A DNA stretch of 64,000 nt. Origin: CAZRXG01 sp964603985 (GTDB taxonomy: Bacteria; Chloroflexota; Anaerolineae; Aggregatilineales; UBA3940). The translations under genes were made by a program, and so were the position numbers. Below, piece after piece: positions 7,255 to 15,253 of the stretch. The notes under the pieces are model-generated. The model ran no database searches, had not been told where the DNA came from, and worked only from the letters and a program-made list of their open reading frames with translations. The stretch covers positions 1 through 64,000 of the forward strand of contig CAZRXG010000012.1 of NCBI GenBank assembly GCA_964603985.1. Direction: 5' to 3'. The stretch's first letter is position 1, and each line of letters starts with the position of its first letter.

Positions 7255-8862
7255 GTGGGGATTGAAGCGCAGGTTATCGGGTTGATGATCGTCGCCGTGT
7301 TGGTGGCCGGTGGCGCGCGGCGAATGCGCGTACCGTATACCGTCGCAATGGTCTTAACCGGCCTGGCGGTCAGCTTTCTCCACACCGGCGCTCTCGTGGC
7401 CGACATTCGCCTGGACCCGCATCTGATCCTGGTTACTTTTCTGCCGGGGCTGCTGTTCGAGGCAGCTTACCACCTCGATCTCAGGAAGCTGCGCAGCAAC
7501 ATCAGGACGATCCTGATGCTGGCGGTGCCCGGCATTTTGATCTCGATGTCCATCATCGGATTTTTACTCAACCAGTTGCTGGGCCTGCCGCTGACCGATG
7601 CCCTGCTGTTTGGCGTTCTGATCTCGGCCACCGACCCGATTGCCGTGACATCACTGTTCAAAGAGCTGGGGGTGAGCAGGCGACTGAGCATCGTCATCGA
7701 GGGTGAAAGCCTGTTCAACGACGGCGCGGCGATTGTGGTTTACAGCATCCTGGTGGGGGTGGTGACCGGTGATCAGGCTTTCAGCCTGGCGGGCAGCATC
7801 ACCACCTTCTTTGTGACGGTCGCCGGCGGTGCCGTGCTGGGGATCGTCACCGGACTGGTCGCCCGCCTGATGATGCGCGGCCTTGAGGACCAGGCGCTGC
7901 ACATTGCGCTGACGGCCATCCTGGCCTACGGGACTTACCTGTTCGCCGAGGAAGCCCTGCACGGGGCGGTGTCACCGGTGATCGCCGTGGTCGTGGCGGC
8001 CATCACGCTGGGCAACGACAGGTCGGTCGACACCCGCCGCGCTACCTCAATGGTGACGATCATCTCCTTCTGGGAGTTTGTGGTCTTTCTGATTAACTCC
8101 GCCATCTTCCTGCTGATCGGCCTGAGCATCGATCCGGCTACCCTGATCAAGGACACAGGCCCGGTGCTGGTGGCAACCGGCGTGATCCTGTTTGCCCGTG
8201 TGCTGGTGGTCTATCCCGCACGCTACATCACCAACCGCTTCATACGCAGCATGCCCGCCCGATGGGGCCACGTGCTCTTCTGGGGCGGCCTGCGTGGGGC
8301 GGTCAGTATGGCGCTGGCGCTGAGCCTGCCCGACAAGCTGGCCTCACGCGAGCTGCTGTCGACGATGGCCTTCGGATACGTGCTGTTCTCGCTGATCGTG
8401 CAGGGTCTGACCATCCGCCCCCTGCTGAGTCGCCTGGGGATGACGCGCGTCAGTCTCAGGCGGCAGGAGTATGAGCAGCGCCGCGCCCGCATGGGGATGG
8501 CCCATGCCGCCGTCCATGCGATTGACGCACTGCACGCCGAAAACATCCTTGCCGGCCCGGTGTGCAATGACCTGCGGGCGTTTTTTAAGCAGCAGGCTGA
8601 CCAGGAGTGGCGGGATCTGGAGGATCTGCTGAAGCACGAGCCTGGCCTGGTAGCGGTGGATCTGCGCTACGTCCGTCGCGAGATCGCAGGCGCACAGAAG
8701 CAGGCGCTGCGCCGCATGGTGCAGCGCGGCGTGATCTCCGAGGAGGTCGCCTCGAAGCTGTCCAGGGAGGCCGACGAGATGGCCGAGCACCTGCATCGCG
8801 ACGGCTGGGAGCCGACCTCCCTGTCGAGAGGCATATCATCCGGCTTGCCGGACGAGGACTGA
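7255..8862 (+). CDS. Na+/H+ antiporter, CPA1 (NhaP-like) family
   Basis: Integral membrane cation/proton antiporter, 535 residues from GTG at 7255. This start is preferred over GTG at 7201 because GGAGAGG lies 7 nt upstream. About 12 hydrophobic segments are visible. The catalytic region reads SATDPIAVTSLFKELGVS and IEGESLFNDGAAIV, with the Asp of the ND motif needed for ion exchange. LFWGGLRGAVSMALALSLP is the conserved CPA1 C-terminal helix. The last 120 residues form a charged cytoplasmic helical tail. A TATAAT box at 7176-7181 may be its promoter. Likely role is pH and sodium homeostasis. Confidence 0.92.
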   Translation: MGIEAQVIGLMIVAVLVAGGARRMRVPYTVAMVLTGLAVSFLHTGALVADIRLDPHLILVTFLPGLLFEAAYHLDLRKLRSNIRTILMLAVPGILISMSIIGFLLNQLLGLPLTDALLFGVLISATDPIAVTSLFKELGVSRRLSIVIEGESLFNDGAAIVVYSILVGVVTGDQAFSLAGSITTFFVTVAGGAVLGIVTGLVARLMMRGLEDQALHIALTAILAYGTYLFAEEALHGAVSPVIAVVVAAITLGNDRSVDTRRATSMVTIISFWEFVVFLINSAIFLLIGLSIDPATLIKDTGPVLVATGVILFARVLVVYPARYITNRFIRSMPARWGHVLFWGGLRGAVSMALALSLPDKLASRELLSTMAFGYVLFSLIVQGLTIRPLLSRLGMTRVSLRRQEYEQRRARMGMAHAAVHAIDALHAENILAGPVCNDLRAFFKQQADQEWRDLEDLLKHEPGLVAVDLRYVRREIAGAQKQALRRMVQRGVISEEVASKLSREADEMAEHLHRDGWEPTSLSRGISSGLPDED

Positions 8863-8954
8863 AGCGGCACGACCGACACCCCAGCCTTGCGAAATGCCCC
8901 CTTTCCGAGTAGACTGTTTTCTGCCCAAGGCATATTGCTATCGTGTGAGGCGCT

Positions 8955-9881
8955 GTGAGACACCTGTCGAAGACTATCAGTTTACTTGTGTTGTTCTGCG
9001 GCCTGCTGTTGTCCGGCTGCGCTGGGGGTACGGCCCCCACGCCTGAGTTAAACTTTACCCCCCAGGCCGCCGAGCCAAGTGCGGGAGGCGATGCCGGTCA
9101 GCCGGATACCGCTGCCCTGGTAAACGGCCAGCCGATCTCAAGTGTGGCTTACGAGCGGGAGCTGGCCCGCTTTGAGGCAGGGAAAGCCGCTCTGGGCTAC
9201 GAGATAGCCGACCAGGCCGGGTATCGCCAGCAGGTTCTCGATCTGTTAATTGAACAGGAGCTGATCCGGCAGCTTGCCACGGCACAGGGCATTGTCGTCC
9301 CTGACGAAGCCGTGGACGCCGAGATCGAGAAGATGATCCAGGAAACCAGCGAGGAGTATTTCGTCGGCTGGCTGGCCAGTAATTACTATACACTGGACGA
9401 GTTCCGCGCGGTTGTACGGCTGGATCTGATCACCAAGCAGCTACTTGCGCCTGTGGTGGACTCTGTGCCGACGACCGCTGAGCATGTCCATGCCCGGCAC
9501 ATCCTGGTGAACTCACAGGCTGAGGCTGAGGATATTCTGGCCCGCTACCAGAACGGCGAAGACTTCACTGCATTGGCGGCTGAGTATTCGGTTGACGTGA
9601 CCAGCCGGGACAATGGCGGCGATCTGGACTGGTTCCCACGCGGTGGGCTGCTGGTTCCGGAAGTTGAGGAAACGGCCTTCAGCATGGCCCCCGGTCAGAC
9701 GAGCGGCATTATCGTGAGTGCGTGGGGGTATCACATCGTCCAGACGCTTGAGTTTGATCCGGACCGCGAGATCGACTATGACACGCGCCAGCGTCTGATC
9801 AAGAAGGCCATCGAGGACTGGCGTCTTGAGCTGCGTAACGGCGCGGATATCCAGCAGTTCATCACGTTGGCATCTTCTTAA
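8955..9881 (+). CDS. Peptidyl-prolyl isomerase lipoprotein (SurA/PrsA-like, parvulin)
   Basis: Extracytoplasmic folding helper of 308 residues. GTG start, signal peptide with lipobox LSGC at about residues 20-23, a short low-complexity linker, then an N-terminal SurA-like chaperone domain (VNGQPISSVAYERELARFE and QQVLDLLIEQELIRQLA). The parvulin domain at about residues 175-265 begins HARHILVNS and ends with MAPGQTSGIIVSAWGYHIVQ, matching PpiC proteins. It is followed by two membrane proteins in the same orientation after 52 bp. A role in folding secreted proteins is a family inference. Confidence 0.9.
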   Translation: MRHLSKTISLLVLFCGLLLSGCAGGTAPTPELNFTPQAAEPSAGGDAGQPDTAALVNGQPISSVAYERELARFEAGKAALGYEIADQAGYRQQVLDLLIEQELIRQLATAQGIVVPDEAVDAEIEKMIQETSEEYFVGWLASNYYTLDEFRAVVRLDLITKQLLAPVVDSVPTTAEHVHARHILVNSQAEAEDILARYQNGEDFTALAAEYSVDVTSRDNGGDLDWFPRGGLLVPEVEETAFSMAPGQTSGIIVSAWGYHIVQTLEFDPDREIDYDTRQRLIKKAIEDWRLELRNGADIQQFITLASS

Positions 9882-9933
9882 AAAGCGGGTTGTTTGTGTT
9901 AGTGCCTGACTCTCCTGCAAGGAGTGAAGCGGC

Positions 9934-10689
9934 ATGACGACTTCTGATGGAGCCGCACGGATTTACAATCTGGTCGCAGCGGTTATGCTGGTGCTGACGG
10001 TCATCGTGATTCTCGTGGTGGCCGTCCTGATCGTGGTGAAGCCGGGTGGGGGCGCACAGCCGGTGGGTGCCAAACCCACCCTCTTTGTTATCCCCAGCGA
10101 TACGCCGACGCTGCCCGGCCCGACGGCCAACCCCACCCAGACGGCCTCGCCGACGGGGACGATCACCGGGACTCCCACGATCACCACTACGCCGATCCCA
10201 ACCCGGACACCCACCCCGACCGACACGCCAACGCCGACCCAGACCCTCACGCCGACCAACACCCTCACCCCGTCCAGCACGCCGACCAAGACCAACACGC
10301 CCAACCCCACCACCACACCCACCGAGGCCCCCTTTGACTACGTGCTGCGCTCGATCACCTACGAGAGCTACGATGACCTGGTGAAAGACATCAACTGCAA
10401 GTGGGGCGGCATGGCCGGGACGGTCTACGACATCAACGGCCAGCACAAAAAGGGGTTAATCGTTCACGTTTGGGGCGGGGGCATCGATCACCGCGAAAAA
10501 ACCGGCTCGGCCACCACATACGGCAAGAGCGGCTGGGAGCGGGCAGTAAACAACGAACCGTCAGATGGCCTGTTCCACGTCCAGCTTGAGACATCGGATG
10601 GGGATATTCTCTCGGACTCGGTGGACGTCCAGTTGAAGGATGAGTGCAAGAGAAACCTGGCCTTTATCGTCTTTGATCAGGTTCAATAG
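9934..10689 (+). CDS. Single-pass membrane protein with Thr-Pro linker and Ig/transthyretin-like domain
   Basis: Unrecognised family, 251 residues. One membrane helix at about residues 10-32 is followed by a linker of about 75 residues made mostly of Thr and Pro, then a C-terminal domain of about 120 residues with CKWGGMAGTVYDINGQHKKG near its start and a Cys near its end. The domain looks like a beta-sandwich of the transthyretin or Ig-like kind. The next gene encodes a clear relative with the same architecture. The linker would span cell-wall space and may be glycosylated, so the C-terminal domain is probably exposed. No catalytic residues can be pointed to. Confidence 0.75.
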   Translation: MTTSDGAARIYNLVAAVMLVLTVIVILVVAVLIVVKPGGGAQPVGAKPTLFVIPSDTPTLPGPTANPTQTASPTGTITGTPTITTTPIPTRTPTPTDTPTPTQTLTPTNTLTPSSTPTKTNTPNPTTTPTEAPFDYVLRSITYESYDDLVKDINCKWGGMAGTVYDINGQHKKGLIVHVWGGGIDHREKTGSATTYGKSGWERAVNNEPSDGLFHVQLETSDGDILSDSVDVQLKDECKRNLAFIVFDQVQ

Positions 10690-10742
10690 GCCCCGGTTGG
10701 CCTGTCCGATATGATTCTGCGATTGTTAGTGGGGGACCGCTT

Positions 10743-11531
10743 GTGAGCGACTTCGATGTGTTCGGGGATTACGAACCCGAACGGCCTGCCACGTTAGAAG
10801 AGGAGCGCCCGCAAAGAAAAAAGGAGGAGAGCCGCCAGCGTGAGCGTCAGCCTGGGCGGTTTTACAACTTTGTTTCGTTCGTCTTCCTGTTGGCAACCGT
10901 GGTGGTGCTCGTCGTAAGCGTGCTTCTGATCCAGAATCCATATGCCTCGTTCAACCCCTTCCCGCCGCACACGCCCACTGCTACCCCGACCTTATTTGTG
11001 CTGGACGAAGCAGAAGAGGTGGTTCTCCCGCCGACGTGGACACCTTCCCCGACGGTCACCGAGGGACCAAGCCCCACCCCACGCGCAACGGCCACCCTGA
11101 CACCCACCCTGATGGCGACGGCCACCGGCGTCACCCAGCCGCCGGGCGCGACCAATACCATTGCGGTGTTCCCCTTCACACTTCAGGACGAGGCGGTGAC
11201 GTACATCCAGAACTCCAACGAAGAAGGATGTGCGTGGCTGAGCATCGCCGGGCAGGTGTTTGACCTGAACGAAGCGCCGGTGAAGGGACTGCCCGTCTTC
11301 GTGACAGGCGATAATTTCGAGTACATGGTGTTCACGGGCACGGCTCCGCAGTTCGGCCCGTCGGGCTACGAGGTGTTTCTGAACCCGACGCCAATTGAAG
11401 CCGAGTACATTGTGCGCCTGCTCAACACGACCGGGATGCCGCTCTCGGAGCCGATCCTGGTGCGCACGCTCTCTTCGTGTGAGAGCAACGTGGCGATCGT
11501 CAACTTCGTGCAAAACCACGAACTGCCGTAG
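10743..11531 (+). CDS. Paralogue of the preceding membrane protein (Thr-Pro linker, Ig-like C-terminal domain)
   Basis: 262 residues from GTG. A charged cytoplasmic N-terminus (about 45 residues, rich in Glu and Arg) precedes a single membrane helix (about 46-62), a Thr-Pro-rich linker, and a C-terminal domain with CAWLSIAGQVFDLNEAPVKG that lines up with CKWGGMAGTVYDINGQHKKG of the neighbour, including the flanking Cys and the late Cys. Only 53 bp separate the two genes, so this is a tandem duplication that has diverged. Function is unknown; both halves suggest a surface-exposed adhesive or structural module. Confidence 0.75.
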   Translation: MSDFDVFGDYEPERPATLEEERPQRKKEESRQRERQPGRFYNFVSFVFLLATVVVLVVSVLLIQNPYASFNPFPPHTPTATPTLFVLDEAEEVVLPPTWTPSPTVTEGPSPTPRATATLTPTLMATATGVTQPPGATNTIAVFPFTLQDEAVTYIQNSNEEGCAWLSIAGQVFDLNEAPVKGLPVFVTGDNFEYMVFTGTAPQFGPSGYEVFLNPTPIEAEYIVRLLNTTGMPLSEPILVRTLSSCESNVAIVNFVQNHELP

Positions 11532-11569
11532 CTCCTTGCCCTGATGGGTACCGTTTCATATAGCCGCTG

Positions 11570-12397
11570 ATGATGGGCGATCTGTACCTTGTCCCCACAC
11601 CAATCGGCAACCTGGAAGACATCACGCTGCGTGCTTTACGCGTGCTGCGTGAGGTTGACCTGATCGCGGCGGAGGATACACGCGTCACAGGCCGCCTGCT
11701 GGCGCACTTTGAGATCGCCACCCCGCTGACCAGCTACCACGAGCACAGCAAGCTGACCAAGCTGGATACCATCCTGGAGGCCCTTGAGGCGGGCGACGTG
11801 GCGCTCGTCTCGGATGCCGGGACGCCGGGCCTCTCCGATCCCGGCTACGAGTTGATCCAGGCTGCGCTTGCGCGTGGCGTCCGGGTGATCCCACTTCCGG
11901 GGCCAAGCGCACTGCTCCCGGCGCTGGTGGCGTCGGGCCTGCCGACCGACCGCTTCCTCTACCTGGGGTTCCTGCCGCGCAGGAAGGCGGCCAGGCGGTC
12001 GGCCATAGAAGCCGTTCGCGAAGTGCCGCACACGCTGGCCCTCTTCGAGGCTCCCCACCGTCTGCTGGATACGCTGTCCGACCTGGGTGAGATCCTGGGG
12101 GAGCGCCAGGTTTCCGTCGCGCGGGAGCTGACCAAGTTGCACGAGGAGATGTGGCGCGGTACGCTTGGTGTCGCACTGGCCCACTTCGGCGAGCATCCAC
12201 CGCGCGGCGAGATTACACTCGTCGTCGCGGGGACTTCTCCGGCTGATGCAGCCCGCTGGACGGAGGCGGAAGTTCGGGCGGCGCTGGCCGAGCGGCTGGC
12301 TCAAGGCGAATCGCCCAGTGCCGCCGCCAGGACGGTCGCGAAGGCTTCCGGGTGGCCTCGGAAGACGGTGTATCACCTTGCACTCGACGATAGATGA
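11570..12397 (+). CDS. rsmI: 16S rRNA (cytidine(1402)-2'-O)-methyltransferase
   Basis: Methylates the ribose of C1402 in 16S rRNA using S-adenosylmethionine, fine-tuning decoding. 275 residues, usual length. The N-terminal motif LYLVPTPIGNLEDITLRAL and the AAEDTRVTGRLL, DAGTPGLSDPGYELI and PLPGPSALLPALVASGLP segments are diagnostic for RsmI. The C-terminal helical tail (AAARTVAKASGWPRKTVYHLAL) is also typical. Two ATG codons lie in tandem at the start (11570 or 11573). The next gene begins 1 nt after the stop. Confidence 0.95.
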   Translation: MMGDLYLVPTPIGNLEDITLRALRVLREVDLIAAEDTRVTGRLLAHFEIATPLTSYHEHSKLTKLDTILEALEAGDVALVSDAGTPGLSDPGYELIQAALARGVRVIPLPGPSALLPALVASGLPTDRFLYLGFLPRRKAARRSAIEAVREVPHTLALFEAPHRLLDTLSDLGEILGERQVSVARELTKLHEEMWRGTLGVALAHFGEHPPRGEITLVVAGTSPADAARWTEAEVRAALAERLAQGESPSAAARTVAKASGWPRKTVYHLALDDR

Positions 12398-12398
12398 G

Positions 12399-13427
12399 AT
12401 GATGCGACGACGCTGTGTGAAATGGTGTCTCATAGTGGTGGCGGGAACCCTGATTCTGGCCGGATGCAGGGTCCTGGGCGGAGCGCGCGCCAGGATGCCC
12501 GCCCCGGTTGCGACTTCTGACACCCAGCCAACCTTCCCGCCCACGTTCACTCCGCCGCCGTCGGCAACGTCTGACCTGACGCCCACGCCGACCACCACGC
12601 TCACGCCAACCATCACCCTGACGCTGACACCGACCCCTGAGGCGACCTCGACCCTGACCTCTACCACCATCCCGACGACCACGCCTACCTGGACACCCGA
12701 CCTGTCCACGCCGACGCCGGGCGGGCCGGTGGGCACGGATCCCGCAACGCCGAACATCGAGCAACCCGCCGTCTCCGGCTGCTCAGGGACGTTCAGCGGG
12801 GACAACCTGCTGTCCAATCCGGGGTTTGAGGAGGGCCAGTATCTCCAGAACGGTGATCCTGCGCTTGGGGTGCCTGAGGGGTGGGTTGGCTTCTGGCTCC
12901 CGGAAGGCTCCCCGGTGGAGCACGACCCGGATAACCCGGACGGCTACCTCCGTCCGGTCATGCAGGTGATCCAGGCCGAGCCACTCTTCAGCGACCCACC
13001 GCGCGTGTACAACGGCAAGCAGGCATTCCACCTTTTCGGCGGCAACAGGGTATTTGATGGGGGAATCTACCAGCAAGTCCAGGTTGGCCCCGGCGACGTT
13101 CTTTGTCTGAGCGGGTTCGCCCACGCGTGGAGCAGTCACGAGGCCGGTGACCCGGCGCGATCCCGGCTGGAGACGGAGGACGACCGGCAAAACGTGAGCT
13201 TCCTGCTGGGGATCGACCCCAAGGGAGGAACGTCCCCCTGGGACACGAACGTGGTGTGGGGGGAAGTGGGACACCTGTACGACACATACCAGGCGATCCC
13301 CAGCCTGGAGGTCAAAGCGCAGAGCCAGACGATCACCGTGTTTGTGCGTGGGTCCGTCCTGTGGCGCTTCGACCACAACGACCTGTTCTTCGACGATATC
13401 TCACTGCTGGCGAGAAGCCCATTCTAG
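12399..13427 (+). CDS. Secreted lipoprotein with Thr-Pro linker and carbohydrate-binding-like domain
   Basis: 342 residues from ATG 12399 (the next codon is also ATG). The signal peptide ends in a lipobox (LILAGC), followed by a Thr-Pro-rich linker of roughly 90 residues. The C-terminal 210 residues include LLSNPGFEEG, GNRVFDGGIYQQVQV and DLFFDDISLLA, the pattern of jelly-roll carbohydrate-binding or discoidin-like domains common in bacterial surface proteins. It directly follows rsmI and converges with the LCP gene. No catalytic motif is visible; a wall- or glycan-binding role is inference. Confidence 0.78.
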   Translation: MMRRRCVKWCLIVVAGTLILAGCRVLGGARARMPAPVATSDTQPTFPPTFTPPPSATSDLTPTPTTTLTPTITLTLTPTPEATSTLTSTTIPTTTPTWTPDLSTPTPGGPVGTDPATPNIEQPAVSGCSGTFSGDNLLSNPGFEEGQYLQNGDPALGVPEGWVGFWLPEGSPVEHDPDNPDGYLRPVMQVIQAEPLFSDPPRVYNGKQAFHLFGGNRVFDGGIYQQVQVGPGDVLCLSGFAHAWSSHEAGDPARSRLETEDDRQNVSFLLGIDPKGGTSPWDTNVVWGEVGHLYDTYQAIPSLEVKAQSQTITVFVRGSVLWRFDHNDLFFDDISLLARSPF

Positions 13428-13516
13428 CCTGGGGCGGGAAGCTGCACAGGACAGAGGATGCCTCTGGCCGGTTGGCCGGGGGCGTCTCTTTTATCCGGGC
13501 CTACGTACCGCCAGGA

Positions 13517-15148
13517 TTAAGGCATCGGCGTTGGTGTCTGCGTCACCGGGATGAGAGGCTCCTGCATCTGGTAGGTGCAACTCCGGTAATCCTCGCCGAG
13601 GATGACGATGTAGTCCACGACACGGTTCGGGTCAGGCTGGACGAACACCTCACTGTCGGCAACGTGCAGAATATACTGCAGCGTGCGTAACTGACTGGTC
13701 TTGCTGCGGCCTGTGAAGTCGTAGATGACGGTCTTCCCAAAACCGGCACCTTCGGGCGCGGGGCCGGTGGGGATGGTGAGCAGACCCTCCCAGCCAAGCC
13801 GGTCGGCGGCGACCTCGTCCAGACGCTCGCCGGACGTGCCGTTGCGTACTTCAACGGTGGCCGTGTTGGCGATCACGTAGTTCTCGGCCGGGGGCTGCAT
13901 GGCGAGTGAGACGATCCGCTCGACGGCACCGGCGTTAGGGATGAACACGTTTGCGCCGGTGCCCGGCTCGATCCAGGCGGTCAGCAGGTCGGGCGTGATG
14001 ATGTAGCTCCGTATCCTGCTGGTGTCCAGGTCGGCGGCGACGGGGGCCAGTTGGAGCAGGTTGCCCAGCCCCATGTCCGTCTCGACCAGGTCACCATACT
14101 GCTGCCACAATTCAGGAGCGTGGGCCAGCAGCCCCAGCGTTTGGGCCTGCGCCCAGATCGCCCGCAGAACCTGCTGCTGGCGGCGGGCGCGGTCGAAGTC
14201 GGTGCTGCCCTGCCGGACACGGGCATACCACAATGCCATGTAGCCGTCCAGGTGGTGAACACCCACGTCGAGCGTGTACACCTCCCAACTGTTCAGGTCG
14301 GCGGTGTAGGCGACGTAGTCGTCGTAGGTGGGGAAGTCCTCCAGTCCAAGGCGCGGCTCCCGCAGGCGGTAGCCCTGGATGGCACAGTCCACCGGCACGT
14401 CGATACCGCCTATCGCGTCAACGATGCCCTTGAAGCCGCTGAAGTCAACGCGGGCGTAGTGGTGGATCGTGATGCCAAAGTTGTAGAGCAGCGTCTCCTT
14501 GATCAGGCCCGGCCCACCGCCCTCCCAGCCCACAGCCGAGCCGCGCGCGTCGGCTGTGTTGATGCGGTTCATCGTCCAGCCGGGGATGTAGACGTACAGG
14601 TCGCGGGGCAGCGAGAGCATGTTGACCGTGCCCTCTTTTTTGTTGATCGAGACGACGATGAGCGTATCGGTGCGGTAGCCGCCGGTGTCGGGGCGCTTAT
14701 CGCTGCCCATCAACAGGATGTTGACCACGCCGTCCGGCACCTCGATTGGATCAACGGGGGTGGGGATGGCGGTGGGTGGGGGTGTGGAAGGCGTCGGGTA
14801 GCCGCCGGTGTCGATCTTGGCCAGGTGAGCGGGAACCGAGGTCGGCGAGGGCGTCAGCGTCGGGGTGAACGTCGGAGTCGGCGACGGGACGCCGGTCGGT
14901 GTGATGCTGGGCGTGAGTGTCTCGGTGGGGGTATCGGAGGGGGTGGGCGTCAGCGTCTCGGTGGGCGTGGCGGAGGGCGTATCGGTGATGCTGGCCGTCT
15001 GCGTGGCAGCGATGGCAAGCTCGACTATCTGATTCTGACGGGCACGCAGGGCGATGCCACCGGCGATCAGCAGGACACCCACGCCAAGTGACGCGATAAA
15101 GTACGGCAGTTGTTGGTTGGATCGATTTGGCTGAGAGCGTTGCAGCAC
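13517..15148 (-). CDS. LytR-CpsA-Psr (LCP) family protein with Thr-Pro linker
   Basis: Membrane-anchored phosphotransferase family that attaches polymers such as glycans or teichoic-acid-like chains to the cell wall. 543 residues from GTG. One membrane helix at about residues 15-35, a Thr-Pro linker (about 50-130), then the LCP domain: NILLMGSDKRPDTGGYRTDT, ISINK-like strand, LPRDLYVYIPG with its catalytic Arg region, and GGIDVPVDCAI. A further C-terminal domain (about 430-543, TVEVRNGTSGERL) matches the LytR_C family. A TATAAT box lies at 15191-15186. LCP proteins are expected in wall-bearing monoderm-like Chloroflexota. Confidence 0.93.
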   Translation of the reverse strand: MLQRSQPNRSNQQLPYFIASLGVGVLLIAGGIALRARQNQIVELAIAATQTASITDTPSATPTETLTPTPSDTPTETLTPSITPTGVPSPTPTFTPTLTPSPTSVPAHLAKIDTGGYPTPSTPPPTAIPTPVDPIEVPDGVVNILLMGSDKRPDTGGYRTDTLIVVSINKKEGTVNMLSLPRDLYVYIPGWTMNRINTADARGSAVGWEGGGPGLIKETLLYNFGITIHHYARVDFSGFKGIVDAIGGIDVPVDCAIQGYRLREPRLGLEDFPTYDDYVAYTADLNSWEVYTLDVGVHHLDGYMALWYARVRQGSTDFDRARRQQQVLRAIWAQAQTLGLLAHAPELWQQYGDLVETDMGLGNLLQLAPVAADLDTSRIRSYIITPDLLTAWIEPGTGANVFIPNAGAVERIVSLAMQPPAENYVIANTATVEVRNGTSGERLDEVAADRLGWEGLLTIPTGPAPEGAGFGKTVIYDFTGRSKTSQLRTLQYILHVADSEVFVQPDPNRVVDYIVILGEDYRSCTYQMQEPLIPVTQTPTPMP

Positions 15149-15185
15149 GGCGCTAACTCCACGAGGAACCTGACAAAGCTCCGCG

Positions 15186-15191
15186 ATTATA
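15186..15191 (-). promoter_or_regulatory. -10 box of the LCP gene
   Basis: TATAAT on the minus strand, about 38 bp before the GTG start. No convincing -35 box is seen. Confidence 0.5.
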
Positions 15192-15241
15192 CCACTTTTG
15201 TGGAACTATGCAGGATTCTACCGGCTGAGACGCAGACCCGC

Positions 15242-15247
15242 TATAAT
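15242..15247 (+). promoter_or_regulatory. -10 box placed for a leaderless transcript (metalloprotease gene)
   Basis: Perfect TATAAT with only 6 nt between it and the ATG at 15254, so transcription would start at or next to the start codon. No ribosome site is present, and none would fit. Confidence 0.6.
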
Positions 15248-15253
15248 CCGGAT

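Noticed and set aside
10100..10330. Repeats that look like a possible CRISPR or tandem array
   Set aside because: They are codons of the Thr-Pro linker (ACG/CCG repeats), without conserved repeat units or spacers.
11636..12817. Minus-strand frame of about 393 codons opposite rsmI and the next gene
   Set aside because: Antisense shadow of two well-supported genes; valine/glycine-rich part arises from the Thr-Pro linker read backward.
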